Translations under genes and position numbers: made by a program | Shown here: piece after piece, positions 1-8,583 of the stretch | Layout of the letters: each line of letters opens with the position of its first letter | Numbering within the stretch: the first letter of the stretch is position 1 | Notes under the pieces: model-generated | The model's input: only the letters and a program-made list of their open reading frames with translations | The model's database searches: none | What the model was told of the DNA's origin: nothing | Assembly (NCBI GenBank): GCA_002699125.1 | Contig: PABI01000135.1 | Coordinates: 53,573-117,572, forward strand | Reading direction: 5' to 3' | Source of the DNA: Anaerolineaceae bacterium | GTDB taxonomy: Bacteria; Chloroflexota; Anaerolineae; Promineifilales; Promineifilaceae | Length of the DNA stretch: 64,000 nt

Positions 1-1
1 G

Positions 2-511
2 GCGATCAATCGCGCGCTGATGAACATTTTGCCGGAGCTGCTGCAAACGATGCAGGTGATTCACATCAGCGGCACGTTTACCTGGGACGAGGTGGACGTG
101 AATGCAAAGGCCTTGCCGGGTGAGCTGCGGGCATTTTATCGGCCGTATCCTTATTTGCACGATGACATGGGGCACGCTTTCCGCGCTGCCGACTTGGTGG
201 TGGCCCGCGCCGGGGCCAGCATGTTGGGTGAAATGCCTGCCTTCAGCTTGCCGTCTATTTTGGTACCGCTGGCCTGGGCCTGGCGTTACCAGAAGGTAAA
301 TGCTGATTATTTGTGTGAGCGAGGAACGGCCGTCCAGCTCACCGACGAAACGTTAGACAAACAACTCCTGCCAACCATCCAAACGTTAATGGCAGACCCT
401 GACAAATTGGCCCAAATGAGCCAGGCGGCCCGTGCTTTGGACGTTCCCAACGGGGCAGAAAACCTGGCAGCGCTCATTGAGAATGTGGCTAACAAGAATG
501 GGAAGGAGTGA
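2..511 (+). CDS. murG: MurG, C-terminal part (5' end outside the window)
   Basis: C-terminal half of the GlcNAc transferase that turns lipid I into lipid II on the inner face of the membrane. The open frame runs in from the window edge; its first residues, AINRAL, match the start of the UDP-GlcNAc-binding C domain. The family hallmark of an Ala-Asp-Leu-Val segment followed by RAGASMLGE (sugar-nucleotide binding) lies around residues 60-80 of the visible part, followed by a Pro-Leu-Ala-Trp-Ala-Trp loop and QKVNA. The ATG at 20 is an internal Met, not the start. The gene leads the murG-murC-murB-ddl-ftsQAZ cluster and ends 4 bp before the next gene's start codon. Confidence 0.9.
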   Translation, partial: AINRALMNILPELLQTMQVIHISGTFTWDEVDVNAKALPGELRAFYRPYPYLHDDMGHAFRAADLVVARAGASMLGEMPAFSLPSILVPLAWAWRYQKVNADYLCERGTAVQLTDETLDKQLLPTIQTLMADPDKLAQMSQAARALDVPNGAENLAALIENVANKNGKE

Positions 512-515
512 GAAG

Positions 516-1094
516 ATGCTAAGTTTGGGTACACTTTTTTGGTTAATGATTTTATTTTTTGCCATCATTGGTTCCCTGCGCGGTTGGACACGTGAAGTGA
601 TTGCCACCTCAGGGCTAATTCTATCTTTATTTGCTATTAACCAGTTTGGCAGCCTGCTGCTGGGCTTTGCCCCAACCGGCGGCGCAATTCCGGTGGAACG
701 GCAGCGATTTTACTACCTGGCAATTTTGCACTTGACAGTTGCCTTTTTTAGCTACCAGGGCCCCACCATTGCTGGTACCCGGCTGGGTGAAAAGCTGCGG
801 GTACGCGATAATTTTCAGGACAAACTGCTGGGGCTAATTATTGGCGCTCTAAATGGTTATCTGATTGTCGGTTCGCTCTGGTCATTTTTGGAGTATCGGG
901 CGCAGCCTGGAGGCGGCTGGCTGCGGTTACCGGTCGGAGAACCTTACCCGTTTGACTTTACGGTTTTAACCCGGCCTGATTTTGCACTGGGGCTAGATTC
1001 ATTGGTGGGGCGGCTGCCGCTGCCGCTGCTGGCACCCTATTTGCCGTTTTTGGTGGTGATTGTCTTTTTGTTTGTAATTATTGTGATGATTTAG
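516..1094 (+). CDS. CvpA-like integral membrane protein
   Basis: About 192 aa with four to five hydrophobic segments. The N-terminal pattern of a TM helix, then GSLRGWTREV, then a second TM helix is typical of the CvpA (colicin V production) family, whose molecular role is poorly understood. I chose the ATG at 516 because a GGAAGGAG ribosome site lies at 501-508, seven bases upstream; the longer frame from 432 would run far into murG. The gene sits between murG and murC, where it could be co-translated with the wall enzymes, but CvpA is not a standard dcw member. The family call rests on the N-terminal motif and topology; the C-terminal half is not recognisable. Confidence 0.5.
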   Translation: MLSLGTLFWLMILFFAIIGSLRGWTREVIATSGLILSLFAINQFGSLLLGFAPTGGAIPVERQRFYYLAILHLTVAFFSYQGPTIAGTRLGEKLRVRDNFQDKLLGLIIGALNGYLIVGSLWSFLEYRAQPGGGWLRLPVGEPYPFDFTVLTRPDFALGLDSLVGRLPLPLLAPYLPFLVVIVFLFVIIVMI

Positions 1095-1101
1095 CGGGAA
1101 A

Positions 1102-1219
1102 TGTCATTCTGAGCACAGCGAAGAATCCCTCTAAACCTCGCCGGATAAGGTCTAAGGTTTGGAGCAAAGTATGCAGTGGATGAGGGTTTTTGGGATGCTT
1201 CACTTCGTTCAGCATGACA
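1102..1219. repeat. Intergenic inverted-repeat element (TGTCATTCTGAGC type)
   Basis: The murC upstream gap begins with TGTCATTCTGAGC and ends with a degenerate reverse complement, TTCAGCATGACA, giving a roughly 118-bp element with imperfect terminal inverted repeats. It fills most of the space between the CvpA-like gene and murC. A different element of similar architecture lies at 39084-39186. Such short non-coding elements resemble MITE/REP-like sequences; no transposase gene is present. Confidence 0.6.
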
Positions 1220-1240
1220 AATTAATTTGGAAGTATCGAC

Positions 1241-2689
1241 GTGATTCAGGATTTATTTTTAGAGATGAGTGACAAACCATTCACTTTGCAGCCAAATATG
1301 CACATTCATCTAATCGGCATCGGCGGTGCCGGCATCTCGGCGATTGCCAGGGTGCTGCTGGGGCGCGGCTTTACGATTTCCGGCTCGGATCAGCAAGCCA
1401 ATGAAGTAACGGCCGCTCTCCAGGAAGCCGGTGCCACCATTTACCAGGGGCACAACGCCAGCAATATTGCCGGGGCTAAATTGGTCATCATCTCCTCCGC
1501 CATTCCTGAAGACAATCCCGAGCTGCAAGCCGCTCGTAAAGCCAACATCCCGGTGATGAAGCGGTCCGAATTTTTAGGTCTCCTGATGGCCGACCGGATT
1601 GGTATTGCCGTCGCCGGAACGCACGGCAAAACAACAACTACCGGCATGTTGGCCCACATTCTAATGGAAGCGGAGCTGGACCCAACGGTGATTGTCGGTG
1701 GCATTTTGCCTTCTTTGGGCAGCAACGGCCGTTTCGGTGAAGGCGACTACTTTGTGGTAGAAGCGGACGAATACGACAACATGTTCCTGGGCCTCAAACC
1801 AGAGGTAGCCATCATCCTCAACATCGAGCACGACCACCCGGACATTTTCCCGGATGAAGCCAGCTACCAGGCGGCCTTTGCCCAGTTTGCCGGGCTGCTG
1901 CCCCAAGGCGGCCATCTGGTCGCCTGCGCAACGGACCCGGAAACGGCCGTGCTCATTGACAACCTCGAACTGCCCGGCGTGCAGGTAAGCACCTACGCCA
2001 TCGGCGTGGTCGAAGGCCAACAGCCCGACGCCGACTATCTGGCGCTCGATTTGCGCTCTAACCAGCTGGGCGGCACCGACTTTCTGGTGGAAACCGAAGG
2101 GCAGATGATTGGCCTGGCCCGTCTGCGGCTGCCGGGCGAGCACAACGTACTCAACGCCCTGGCCGCCATTATCGTGGCTTCCGACTTGGGCATTGATTTC
2201 AACGTGATTCGCGCCGCGCTGGGCAGCTTTAGCGGGGTCAACCGCCGCTTCGAGACGATTGGCGAGGTGGCCAGCGTCACCATCATTGATGATTACGCCC
2301 ACCACCCCACCGAGATTGAAGTAACGCTAAAGGCGGCGCGGCAGCGCTACCCGGGACGGCGCATTTGGGCAGTGTGGCAGCCGCACACTTTCAGCCGCAC
2401 CAAGCTGCTGCTGGACAAGTTTGCCACCTGCTTTGCCGAAGCGGATCGGGTGGTGGCGCTGGATATTTATCGCAGCCGAGAACAAGATTCGTTGGGTGTG
2501 GATACGGCCGTTGTGCTGGAAGCGATGAAGCATCCGGCAGCGGTGCACATCCCCAACCTGGATGATGCGGCCAAATATATTTTGGATCGGGTACGGCCGC
2601 ACGATGTGGTGGTGACATTGGGCGCCGGTGACAGCAACAAGGTAGCCCAGCAAATTTATACAGGCATTCAACTGTGGAGTGATGCATGA
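1241..2689 (+). CDS. murC: UDP-N-acetylmuramate--L-alanine ligase MurC
   Basis: ATP-dependent cytoplasmic Mur ligase that adds L-Ala to UDP-MurNAc. It has 482 aa, full length for the family. The N-terminal Rossmann motif GIGGAGISAIA is near residue 26, the P-loop GTHGKTTTTGM near 126, and the C-terminal DDYAHHPTE and HTFSRT motifs near 349 and 383. I prefer the GTG at 1241 because GGAAG lies seven bases upstream (1229-1233). The ATG at 1265 has no separated ribosome site and would still leave an intact enzyme. The stop overlaps the murB start (ATGA), so the two are translationally coupled. Confidence 0.95.
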   Translation: MIQDLFLEMSDKPFTLQPNMHIHLIGIGGAGISAIARVLLGRGFTISGSDQQANEVTAALQEAGATIYQGHNASNIAGAKLVIISSAIPEDNPELQAARKANIPVMKRSEFLGLLMADRIGIAVAGTHGKTTTTGMLAHILMEAELDPTVIVGGILPSLGSNGRFGEGDYFVVEADEYDNMFLGLKPEVAIILNIEHDHPDIFPDEASYQAAFAQFAGLLPQGGHLVACATDPETAVLIDNLELPGVQVSTYAIGVVEGQQPDADYLALDLRSNQLGGTDFLVETEGQMIGLARLRLPGEHNVLNALAAIIVASDLGIDFNVIRAALGSFSGVNRRFETIGEVASVTIIDDYAHHPTEIEVTLKAARQRYPGRRIWAVWQPHTFSRTKLLLDKFATCFAEADRVVALDIYRSREQDSLGVDTAVVLEAMKHPAAVHIPNLDDAAKYILDRVRPHDVVVTLGAGDSNKVAQQIYTGIQLWSDA

Positions 2690-3642
2690 ACGTGAGAACC
2701 TCAATTCGGGAATCGGCCGTACTGGAATTTCAGGCAGCGTTTGGCGACCGGCTGAAGCTGGATGAGCCGCTGGCGCGCTACACTTCGGCCCGCGTAGGCG
2801 GACCGGCCCAGCTATTTTTGGTGGTGAATACGGCGGCAGAGTTGGAAACGGCCGTGACCATCGCCTACGAAAAACGGGTGCCCTACACGCTGCTGGGTGG
2901 CGGCTCCAACATTCTTGTCTCCGAACAGGGTATCGGCGGGCTGGTCATCATGAACAAGGCACGGGCGATCAACTTCCGCCACACGGGGGCCAGCGTTATT
3001 TGCACCGTGGAGTCGGGCATGAACCTTTCGTCGCTGGCGCGGCAGTGTATTGGCAAAGGGCTGGGCGGCCTGGAATGGGCCATCGGCGTCCCCGGCACGG
3101 TCGGTGGTGCAGTTGTGGGCAACTCCGGGGCGCATGGCTCCGACATGAACAGCAATTTACGTGCGGCCGTTATTTGGGAACCAGGTCGCGGTCAGCGTAT
3201 CTACAGCAACAACGAGATGAATTACGGCTACCGCGACAGCGTCCTCAAGCAAGAGCAGGGGCGCGAGCTGTCCCGCCGCGTGGTCCTCAGCGCCGAGCTG
3301 GAGCTGACGCCAGAGCCGGTGGACGTGCTCATGGCCCGCGCCGACGGCTTTACCGCCCATCGCAAGCAAACCCAGCCAGGCGGTGCTACGGTCGGCTCCA
3401 TGTTTAAAAATCCCGAAAATTATTACGCGGGCTATTTGATTGACGCCGCCGGTTTGAAAGGATTCCGCGTCGGCGGAGCACACATCTCGGAAAAGCACGC
3501 CAACTTTTTTGTCAACGAAGGCGAGGCAACGGCCGAAGATATTCGCGCCCTCATCGCCGAAGCGTGGAACAGCGTTCGCGAGCAGTTTGGCGTGGAGCTG
3601 GAACTGGAAGTGGAACTGGTTGGTGATTGGAACTTTGAGTAA
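2686..3642 (+). CDS. murB: UDP-N-acetylenolpyruvoylglucosamine reductase MurB
   Basis: FAD enzyme making UDP-MurNAc from the MurA product with NADPH. It has 318 aa. FAD-domain motifs seen are YTSARVGGPA (residues about 27-36), GGGSNILVS (about 70-78) and GVPGTVGGAVVGNSGAHG (about 131-148). The substrate domain carries GSMFKNP around residue 236, whose Ser is the proton donor, and the C-terminal EKHANFFVN. The start overlaps murC by 4 bp, so its place and translation are tied to the Mur pathway. It looks intact. Confidence 0.95.
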   Translation: MNVRTSIRESAVLEFQAAFGDRLKLDEPLARYTSARVGGPAQLFLVVNTAAELETAVTIAYEKRVPYTLLGGGSNILVSEQGIGGLVIMNKARAINFRHTGASVICTVESGMNLSSLARQCIGKGLGGLEWAIGVPGTVGGAVVGNSGAHGSDMNSNLRAAVIWEPGRGQRIYSNNEMNYGYRDSVLKQEQGRELSRRVVLSAELELTPEPVDVLMARADGFTAHRKQTQPGGATVGSMFKNPENYYAGYLIDAAGLKGFRVGGAHISEKHANFFVNEGEATAEDIRALIAEAWNSVREQFGVELELEVELVGDWNFE

Positions 3643-3723
3643 TTGTGAATGGTTAATAATTGATTGTGAATGGTTAATGACTCCGTTCACAATTCACGAT
3701 TCACAATTCACAATTCATAATTA
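3642..3723. repeat. Short AT-rich direct and inverted repeats between murB and ddl
   Basis: Two direct copies of ATTGTGAATGGTTAAT-like sequence are followed by several copies of TTCACAATTCAC, their reverse complement. The array can fold into a hairpin directly upstream of the ddl start and leaves no obvious Shine-Dalgarno sequence for ddl. Similar ATTCACAATTCAC arrays are common intergenic filler in bacterial genomes; a function is not evident. Confidence 0.7.
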
Positions 3724-3726
3724 TTT

Positions 3727-4836
3727 ATGACTAAAAACGGCAAAGACAAGTTACGGGTTGGTGTTATTTTCGGCGGGCGGTCGGGTGAGCATGAGGTGTC
3801 GCTCAACTCGGCGCAGTCGGTGATGCGTGCCTTGAACCCGGACAAGTACGAGGTGATCCCGATTGGCATCGACAAAAACGGCCGTTGGCTCACCGGTGAC
3901 GTCGTGGGCACGCTGACCGAAGGTAAAACCAGCCATCATGCCACCCTGCTGCCCGATCCCAAAGCAATGGGGTTAATGCAGCTGGATGAGGGTGAAAGTG
4001 TGGGATTAACGGCCGTTTCCCAACTCGACGTCATTATCCCGGTGCTGCACGGCCCGTATGGCGAAGACGGCACAGTGCAGGGCTTGCTGGAGCTGGCCAA
4101 CCTACCCTACGTGGGCGCGGGCGTGGTCGGTTCGGCCGTGGGCATGGACAAAGCGATCTTCAAGCACGTGATGGTGGCCAACGGACTGCCCGTCTTGCCC
4201 TGGCTGCTGGTGCAAAGTCATGAATGGCACAAACGGCCGTATGACGTCATCGCCGAAGTTGAAGCCATTCTGGTTTACCCGGTCTTTACCAAGCCAGCCA
4301 ATTTGGGTTCCAGCGTCGGCATCTGCAAATGCAACAACCGCGACGAACTGCGCGCCGGGCTGGACGAAGCTGCCGGCTACGACCGCCGCATTGTGGTAGA
4401 GCAAGGCGCGCAAGTGCGCGAGCTGGAAGTCTCCGTGCTGGGCAACAACGATCCCGTTGCCAGCGTGGTGGGCGAGGTAAGACCCCGCCGCGATTTTTAC
4501 GACTATGTGGCCAAATACGTCAGCGACGACTCGGAACTAATCATTCCGGCGGATTTAACCGAGGCGCAAAGTGACGAAGTGCGCCGCCTGGCTGTCATGG
4601 CGTACAAAGCAATTGATTGCGCCGGTTTAGGCCGGGTGGATTTGTTATTGGATGTGGAAAACGGCCGTCTTTTTCTCAACGAAATCAACACCATTCCCGG
4701 CTTCACCCGCATCTCCATGTATCCCAAGCTGTGGGAAGCCAGCGGCCTGCCCTACAGCCAGCTGCTGGACAAGCTGATCGAGCTGGCGATTGAGCGACAT
4801 GAAGAGAAGGAACAGTTGAAAAAAACCTATAAGTAA
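3727..4836 (+). CDS. ddl: D-alanine--D-alanine ligase
   Basis: ATP-grasp enzyme forming the D-Ala-D-Ala dipeptide for the MurF step. Its 369 aa correspond to the longer DdlA/Van-type lineage. The N-terminal motif GGRSGEHEVSLNSA (residues about 15-28) binds substrate. The ATP-grasp core includes KPANLGSSVG (about 184-193) and EINTIPGFT (about 319-327), which carries Mg and D-Ala ligands. The start follows a repeat array and has no clear ribosome site; it is chosen because the family begins a few residues before the GGRSGEHE motif. A short repeat-rich gap separates it from ftsQ. Confidence 0.93.
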   Translation: MTKNGKDKLRVGVIFGGRSGEHEVSLNSAQSVMRALNPDKYEVIPIGIDKNGRWLTGDVVGTLTEGKTSHHATLLPDPKAMGLMQLDEGESVGLTAVSQLDVIIPVLHGPYGEDGTVQGLLELANLPYVGAGVVGSAVGMDKAIFKHVMVANGLPVLPWLLVQSHEWHKRPYDVIAEVEAILVYPVFTKPANLGSSVGICKCNNRDELRAGLDEAAGYDRRIVVEQGAQVRELEVSVLGNNDPVASVVGEVRPRRDFYDYVAKYVSDDSELIIPADLTEAQSDEVRRLAVMAYKAIDCAGLGRVDLLLDVENGRLFLNEINTIPGFTRISMYPKLWEASGLPYSQLLDKLIELAIERHEEKEQLKKTYK

Positions 4837-4838
4837 GA

Positions 4839-4900
4839 CGAGGGCTGAGCTTGTCGAAGCCCGGCCTAATCAGCCTTCGATAAGCTCAAGCTTCGTTGGG
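4839..4900. repeat. Intergenic element with CTGAGCTTGTCGAAG core
   Basis: The ddl-ftsQ gap holds CTGAGCTTGTCGAAG (4845-4859) followed by a degenerate inverted partner, CCTTCGATAAGCTCAAG. The identical 15-mer appears in reverse complement at 40222-40236 inside the nucleotidyltransferase gene, where it is translated as part of Pro-Glu-Leu-Val-Glu-Gly. This core is a widespread dispersed repeat in bacteria. Confidence 0.7.
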
Positions 4901-4912
4901 TAATTTGCAATT

Positions 4913-5836
4913 ATGAAACGACGACAAACACAGCAACGACGCTTACGTAAACAGCCTAAGATGCGGCGCATGGATTCGGCCGTGTCGATGCCCCGTTTGC
5001 GCGTGCCGAAGAATGCCCGTCGTCGCCGCCGACGTAACCAGGCCAAAGTACGGTTGCCGCTGGCCAGCCTGCGCCAGATTTTGCTCTCGGCGCGCTGGCT
5101 CAGCCTGGGCGTGTTGGCCCTCTCTATTTATGCTATGACGCTCATCGGCTTGGAAGAACGATTTTATCTAACGGCCATCCCGGTAGAAGGTGTCATTTCG
5201 GTGCCCGCTACAGAGGTCGTGCAGGCCAGCAGCCTGGCCGGATCGCACGTTTTTGCCGCCGATCCGGGCGCAGCGGCCCAGCAAATTATGGACCACGTGC
5301 CAGGCATCATCTCGGCTACGGTCACGCTGGGCTGGCCCAACCAGGTGCAAATCAACGTCACCGAAGATTCACCGATTGCCATTTGGGTCGAAGGCAGCAA
5401 TCAATTTTGGGTTACCAGAAACGGCCGTCTCATTCCGGCCCGTTCCCAGTCGTTGGGTCTGCTCATGATTCAATCTGAAATAGAAACAGCCAATGGGGTG
5501 CCCAGCGAAACGGAAACAGTGGATGAGGCAAACAGTGAAGAACTGGTCGTTGAAACCAACAATCCGCATATTCGCTTTGTACCGCGCGACGTTTTGGCCG
5601 GGGCACTTCAGCTTAAGGAACTGCGGCCTAACATCGAGCGGCTCTTTTATCGGCCGTCAAGCGGATTGAGTTATCAAGACGGCCGTGGCTGGCGCGTCTT
5701 CTTCGGCAGCGGCACCGACATGCCGCAAAAGCTTGTGGTGTATGAAACCATCGTAGATGAACTGCTGGCACAGGGGCTAACCCCGCTGTACGTCAGCGTC
5801 AGCAACCAGGAAAAACCATACTACCTGGCGCAGTAA
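4913..5836 (+). CDS. ftsQ: Cell division protein FtsQ/DivIB
   Basis: Bitopic divisome protein linking early and late division proteins. It has 307 aa: a very basic cytoplasmic tail (residues 1-55, with a run of Arg at 36-41), one TM helix at about 60-84, then a POTRA domain at about 90-165 containing PVEGVISV and LGWPNQVQINVTEDSPIAIW, and a C-terminal beta domain. POTRA plus position between ddl and ftsA support the call. An acidic insert (residues about 185-215, rich in Glu and Thr) looks lineage-specific. No convincing ribosome site precedes the ATG, so the exact start is less certain. Confidence 0.85.
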   Translation: MKRRQTQQRRLRKQPKMRRMDSAVSMPRLRVPKNARRRRRRNQAKVRLPLASLRQILLSARWLSLGVLALSIYAMTLIGLEERFYLTAIPVEGVISVPATEVVQASSLAGSHVFAADPGAAAQQIMDHVPGIISATVTLGWPNQVQINVTEDSPIAIWVEGSNQFWVTRNGRLIPARSQSLGLLMIQSEIETANGVPSETETVDEANSEELVVETNNPHIRFVPRDVLAGALQLKELRPNIERLFYRPSSGLSYQDGRGWRVFFGSGTDMPQKLVVYETIVDELLAQGLTPLYVSVSNQEKPYYLAQ

Positions 5837-5847
5837 AACAGACTGGA

Positions 5848-5965
5848 GATTAGAGGTCGCACGAAAATCTCCGGTTATCGGTAAACGGTAATCGGTAAAC
5901 AGCAAACCGGTTACCGACCACCATACACGAAGTGGTCGCGCAGCGACATTACCGATTACCAAAAA
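5848..5965. repeat. CGGTAATCGGT-type repeat upstream of ftsA
   Basis: Alternating copies of CGGTTATCGGTAA and its complement TTACCGATTACC fill the ftsQ-ftsA gap and end right before the ftsA ribosome site. A shorter version of the same repeat lies in front of ftsZ (7196-7255). The shared sequence includes the final GATTACC-purine-GAGGG block next to each start codon. Confidence 0.7.
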
Positions 5966-5980
5966 AGAGGGTATTGGAAC

Positions 5981-7195
5981 ATGGCAGACATTATTTTTGG
6001 ACTGGACATTGGCACAACCAAGGTATGCGCCCTGGTCGGTGAGGTGCGCGAAGGCCGCCTGCAAATCATCGGTATGGGGCTGGCCCCGGCGCGCGGCATG
6101 CGCAAAGGCATGGTCATCGACGTCAGCGAGGCATCGTTGGCCCTGGCGCAGGCTGTGGAGCAGGCGGAGCAAACCTCCGGCTACGATCTCGCCCAGGCAA
6201 TCATCAGCATGGCTGGCGAGCACATCAGCTCCACTAACAACAAGGGTATTGTGGCCATTGGTCGCAATGAGGCCGGTGTCGCCGTCAGCGACATTGAGCG
6301 TGCCCTGGACGTGGCCCAGGCCATTCCCGTGCCGCCCAACCGCCAAATTGTCCATCTCATCCCGCGCAACTACACCATTGATGAGCACGACGGCGTGCGC
6401 AACCCCATTGGGATGCACGGTTTTCGGCTGGAAGTGGAGACACATATTGTTACGGCCGCACGCCCGGCCCTGCAAAACCTCACCAGCTGCGCCGCCAACG
6501 TGGGTATCAACGCCAACGAGTTTGTGCTGAACGCCCTGGCCTCTGGCGAAGCGGTGCTGGACCCCAACGAGCGTGAAATGGGCGTCATCGTCGCCGACAT
6601 CGGCGGCGGCACCACCGACATTGCCCTCTACATGCAGGGTAAAGTATGGCACACACAGGTGTTCCCCATCGGTGGCTACCACATCAGCAACGACATTGCC
6701 ATCGGCCTGCGCGCCCCGTACGAAGTGGCAGAGCAGGTGAAAATTCAGTTTGGTGACTGCCGTCCCGACAAAATTGATCCTAACACGGTTTTCACCGTTG
6801 AGCCGTTTGGCGGCGAAAAGATTCAGGTGGGGCGGCAAGATTTGGCCCACGTTATTGAGGCCCGCGTCGAAGAGATTTTCCTGCACATATTGGAAGACGT
6901 GCAGCGTTCCGGCTACGATGGCTTGCTGCCGGCGGGCATCGTGCTCACCGGCGGCAGTGCTCAACTGCGCGGCATTACCGAGGTGGCCGAACGGGTGCTG
7001 AACGTACCGGCCCGTGTGGCCCAGCCACAAAATCTGGTGGGCATGGTAGACCGGCTGCATTCGCCAGCCTTTGCTACCAGCGTCGGCCTACTGCAATGGG
7101 CCATGAGCGACAATCAAATTTACCAGCCCCGCACCCACAACCGGGAATGGGGTCGGAAGATGGGATCAATTTTGAAGGCACTTTTACCAGGGTAG
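5981..7195 (+). CDS. ftsA: Cell division protein FtsA
   Basis: Actin-like ATPase that tethers FtsZ to the membrane. It has 404 aa. It opens with the phosphate-1 motif FGLDIGTTKVCALVG (residues 5-19), carries the phosphate-2 motif IGGGTTDIAL near residue 207, and the adenosine motif GIVLTGGSAQLRGI near 318. The SHS2/1C subdomain lies at about 85-165. The start is set by AGAGGG about nine bases upstream. The C-terminus is short and only weakly amphipathic. It lies directly upstream of ftsZ as in most dcw clusters. ACGGCCGT is absent here although dense elsewhere. Confidence 0.95.
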   Translation: MADIIFGLDIGTTKVCALVGEVREGRLQIIGMGLAPARGMRKGMVIDVSEASLALAQAVEQAEQTSGYDLAQAIISMAGEHISSTNNKGIVAIGRNEAGVAVSDIERALDVAQAIPVPPNRQIVHLIPRNYTIDEHDGVRNPIGMHGFRLEVETHIVTAARPALQNLTSCAANVGINANEFVLNALASGEAVLDPNEREMGVIVADIGGGTTDIALYMQGKVWHTQVFPIGGYHISNDIAIGLRAPYEVAEQVKIQFGDCRPDKIDPNTVFTVEPFGGEKIQVGRQDLAHVIEARVEEIFLHILEDVQRSGYDGLLPAGIVLTGGSAQLRGITEVAERVLNVPARVAQPQNLVGMVDRLHSPAFATSVGLLQWAMSDNQIYQPRTHNREWGRKMGSILKALLPG

Positions 7196-7255
7196 TAACA
7201 ACCGTAAACCGTAATCGGTTATCGGTTATCGGTCGACTGATTACTGATTACCGAC
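7196..7255. repeat. CGGTAATCGGT-type repeat upstream of ftsZ
   Basis: The ftsA-ftsZ gap contains AACCGTAAACCGTAATCGG, two tandem TTATCGG units and GATTACTGATTACC. It is a shorter relative of the element preceding ftsA and is also followed closely by a GAGGGG ribosome site. A duplicated spacer in front of two adjacent genes suggests local copying of an upstream region. Confidence 0.65.
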
Positions 7256-7271
7256 AAAGAGGGGTAAAAAC

Positions 7272-8420
7272 ATGAACACAAAAACTGCAAAAATTCAAAG
7301 AATGCCAGAAACAGAAGGAAATGCGTTGATTCGCGTGGTCGGGGTCGGCGGCGGTGGCAGCAATGCCGTCAACCGGATGATCGCCGAAGATATTGCCGGG
7401 GTGGATTTCATCGCCATCAACACTGACCAGCAGGCACTGATGGCCAGCCAGGCGCGGCAGCGGGTAGCTATTGGCGAACGCACCACGCGCGGGCTGGGCT
7501 CTGGCGGCAAGCCGGAGGTTGGCACCAAAGCGGCCGAAGAATCGGTGGAAGAACTGCATGAACTGCTGCAAGGCTCCGATATGGTGTTTGTAACCGCCTG
7601 CATGGGCGGCGGCACCGGCACAGGCGCCAGTCCGCTGGTGGCCAAAGTCGCCCGCGAAGAGGGCGCGCTGACGATTGGCGTGGTGACCAAGCCGTTCACC
7701 TTTGAAGGCTCGCAGCGGATGCGGGCAGCGGAAACAGGCATCGAGCAGCTAAAAGAGCACGTGGATACGCTGATTGTGATCCCCAACGATCGTTTGCTAG
7801 AAACGGCCGATCGCCGCCTCTCGCTCATGGATTCCTTCAAACTGGCCGATGACGTGCTGCGCCAGGGCATCCAGGGAATCAGTGAACTAATCACCGTGCC
7901 CGGTTTGATCAACCTCGACTTTGCCGATGTGCAAACCATCATGTCGATGGGCGGTGCGGCGCTGATGGCCGTGGGGCGCGGTAGTGGCGAAGACCGGGCG
8001 CGCATTGCTGCCGAAGAGGCGCTGGCCAGCAAGCTGCTGGACGTCACGATTGCCGGGGCGCGCGGCATTCTGTTCAACGTGACGGGCGGCAACAATTTGA
8101 GCCTGTACGAAATCAACCAGGCAGCGGCCATTATTCGCGAAACGGCGCACCCAGACGTGAACATGATCTTTGGTGCTGTTATTGATGAGGCGATGGAAGA
8201 CGAAGTACGGATTACGGTGATTGCCACGGGTTTTGAACATGGCGCGCCCATGATGCGGCAGATGTCCCGCGCCGAAAGCAGGCTGCCGCAGCGGGAACCG
8301 GCACGGCAAACAAGCAGCCGAGTCACTGCCCCACCGGTAAGAGAAGAACGGGCGGAACGGCCGTCTTTCCAGGTAAACGATCTCGATATTCCGGCCTTCC
8401 TGCGCAAAAAGAAAGAGTAA
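7272..8420 (+). CDS. ftsZ: Cell division protein FtsZ
   Basis: Tubulin-like GTPase forming the Z ring. It has 382 aa. GTP-binding motifs visible are GVGGGGSNAVNRM (residues about 24-36), the tubulin signature GGGTGTGASP (about 112-121), and the T7 loop NLDFADVQTIM (about 214-224), whose Asp completes the neighbouring subunit's active site. A variable linker (about 318-365) leads to the conserved C-terminal peptide DIPAFLRKK that binds FtsA. GAGGGG precedes the ATG. A strong terminator follows, ending the division cluster. Confidence 0.97.
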   Translation: MNTKTAKIQRMPETEGNALIRVVGVGGGGSNAVNRMIAEDIAGVDFIAINTDQQALMASQARQRVAIGERTTRGLGSGGKPEVGTKAAEESVEELHELLQGSDMVFVTACMGGGTGTGASPLVAKVAREEGALTIGVVTKPFTFEGSQRMRAAETGIEQLKEHVDTLIVIPNDRLLETADRRLSLMDSFKLADDVLRQGIQGISELITVPGLINLDFADVQTIMSMGGAALMAVGRGSGEDRARIAAEEALASKLLDVTIAGARGILFNVTGGNNLSLYEINQAAAIIRETAHPDVNMIFGAVIDEAMEDEVRITVIATGFEHGAPMMRQMSRAESRLPQREPARQTSSRVTAPPVREERAERPSFQVNDLDIPAFLRKKKE

Positions 8421-8446
8421 CGGCATAGTTTCCCCTCTAGCTGTTT

Positions 8447-8485
8447 AGACCGTCAGGGCAGTTTAGCTCTGACGGTCTTTTTTTT
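8447..8485 (+). terminator. Rho-independent terminator after ftsZ
   Basis: A perfect 10-bp stem, AGACCGTCAG (8447-8456) with CTGACGGTCT (8469-8478), encloses a 12-nt loop and runs into a T-tract to 8485. It lies 27 bp after the ftsZ stop and closes the mur-fts transcription unit. Confidence 0.93.
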
Positions 8486-8583
8486 AACGGGATGGAGCAA
8501 ATCGAACATGGTAGCATAATTTCGTTTATAATAATCTCGTTCATGATAAAATTGGCAATGTATGATTCCACAGGATTTTAACT

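Noticed and set aside
432..515. Upstream extension of the CvpA-like gene
   Set aside because: The extension lies in murG in another frame; GGAAGGAG supports the ATG at 516.
5777..7060. 427-aa open frame on the minus strand across ftsA
   Set aside because: It is the antisense shadow of ftsA: low-complexity His/Gly-rich text with no domain, while ftsA motifs are perfect on the plus strand.
7295..8407. 370-aa minus-strand frame across ftsZ
   Set aside because: Ser/Ala-rich shadow of the conserved ftsZ sequence.
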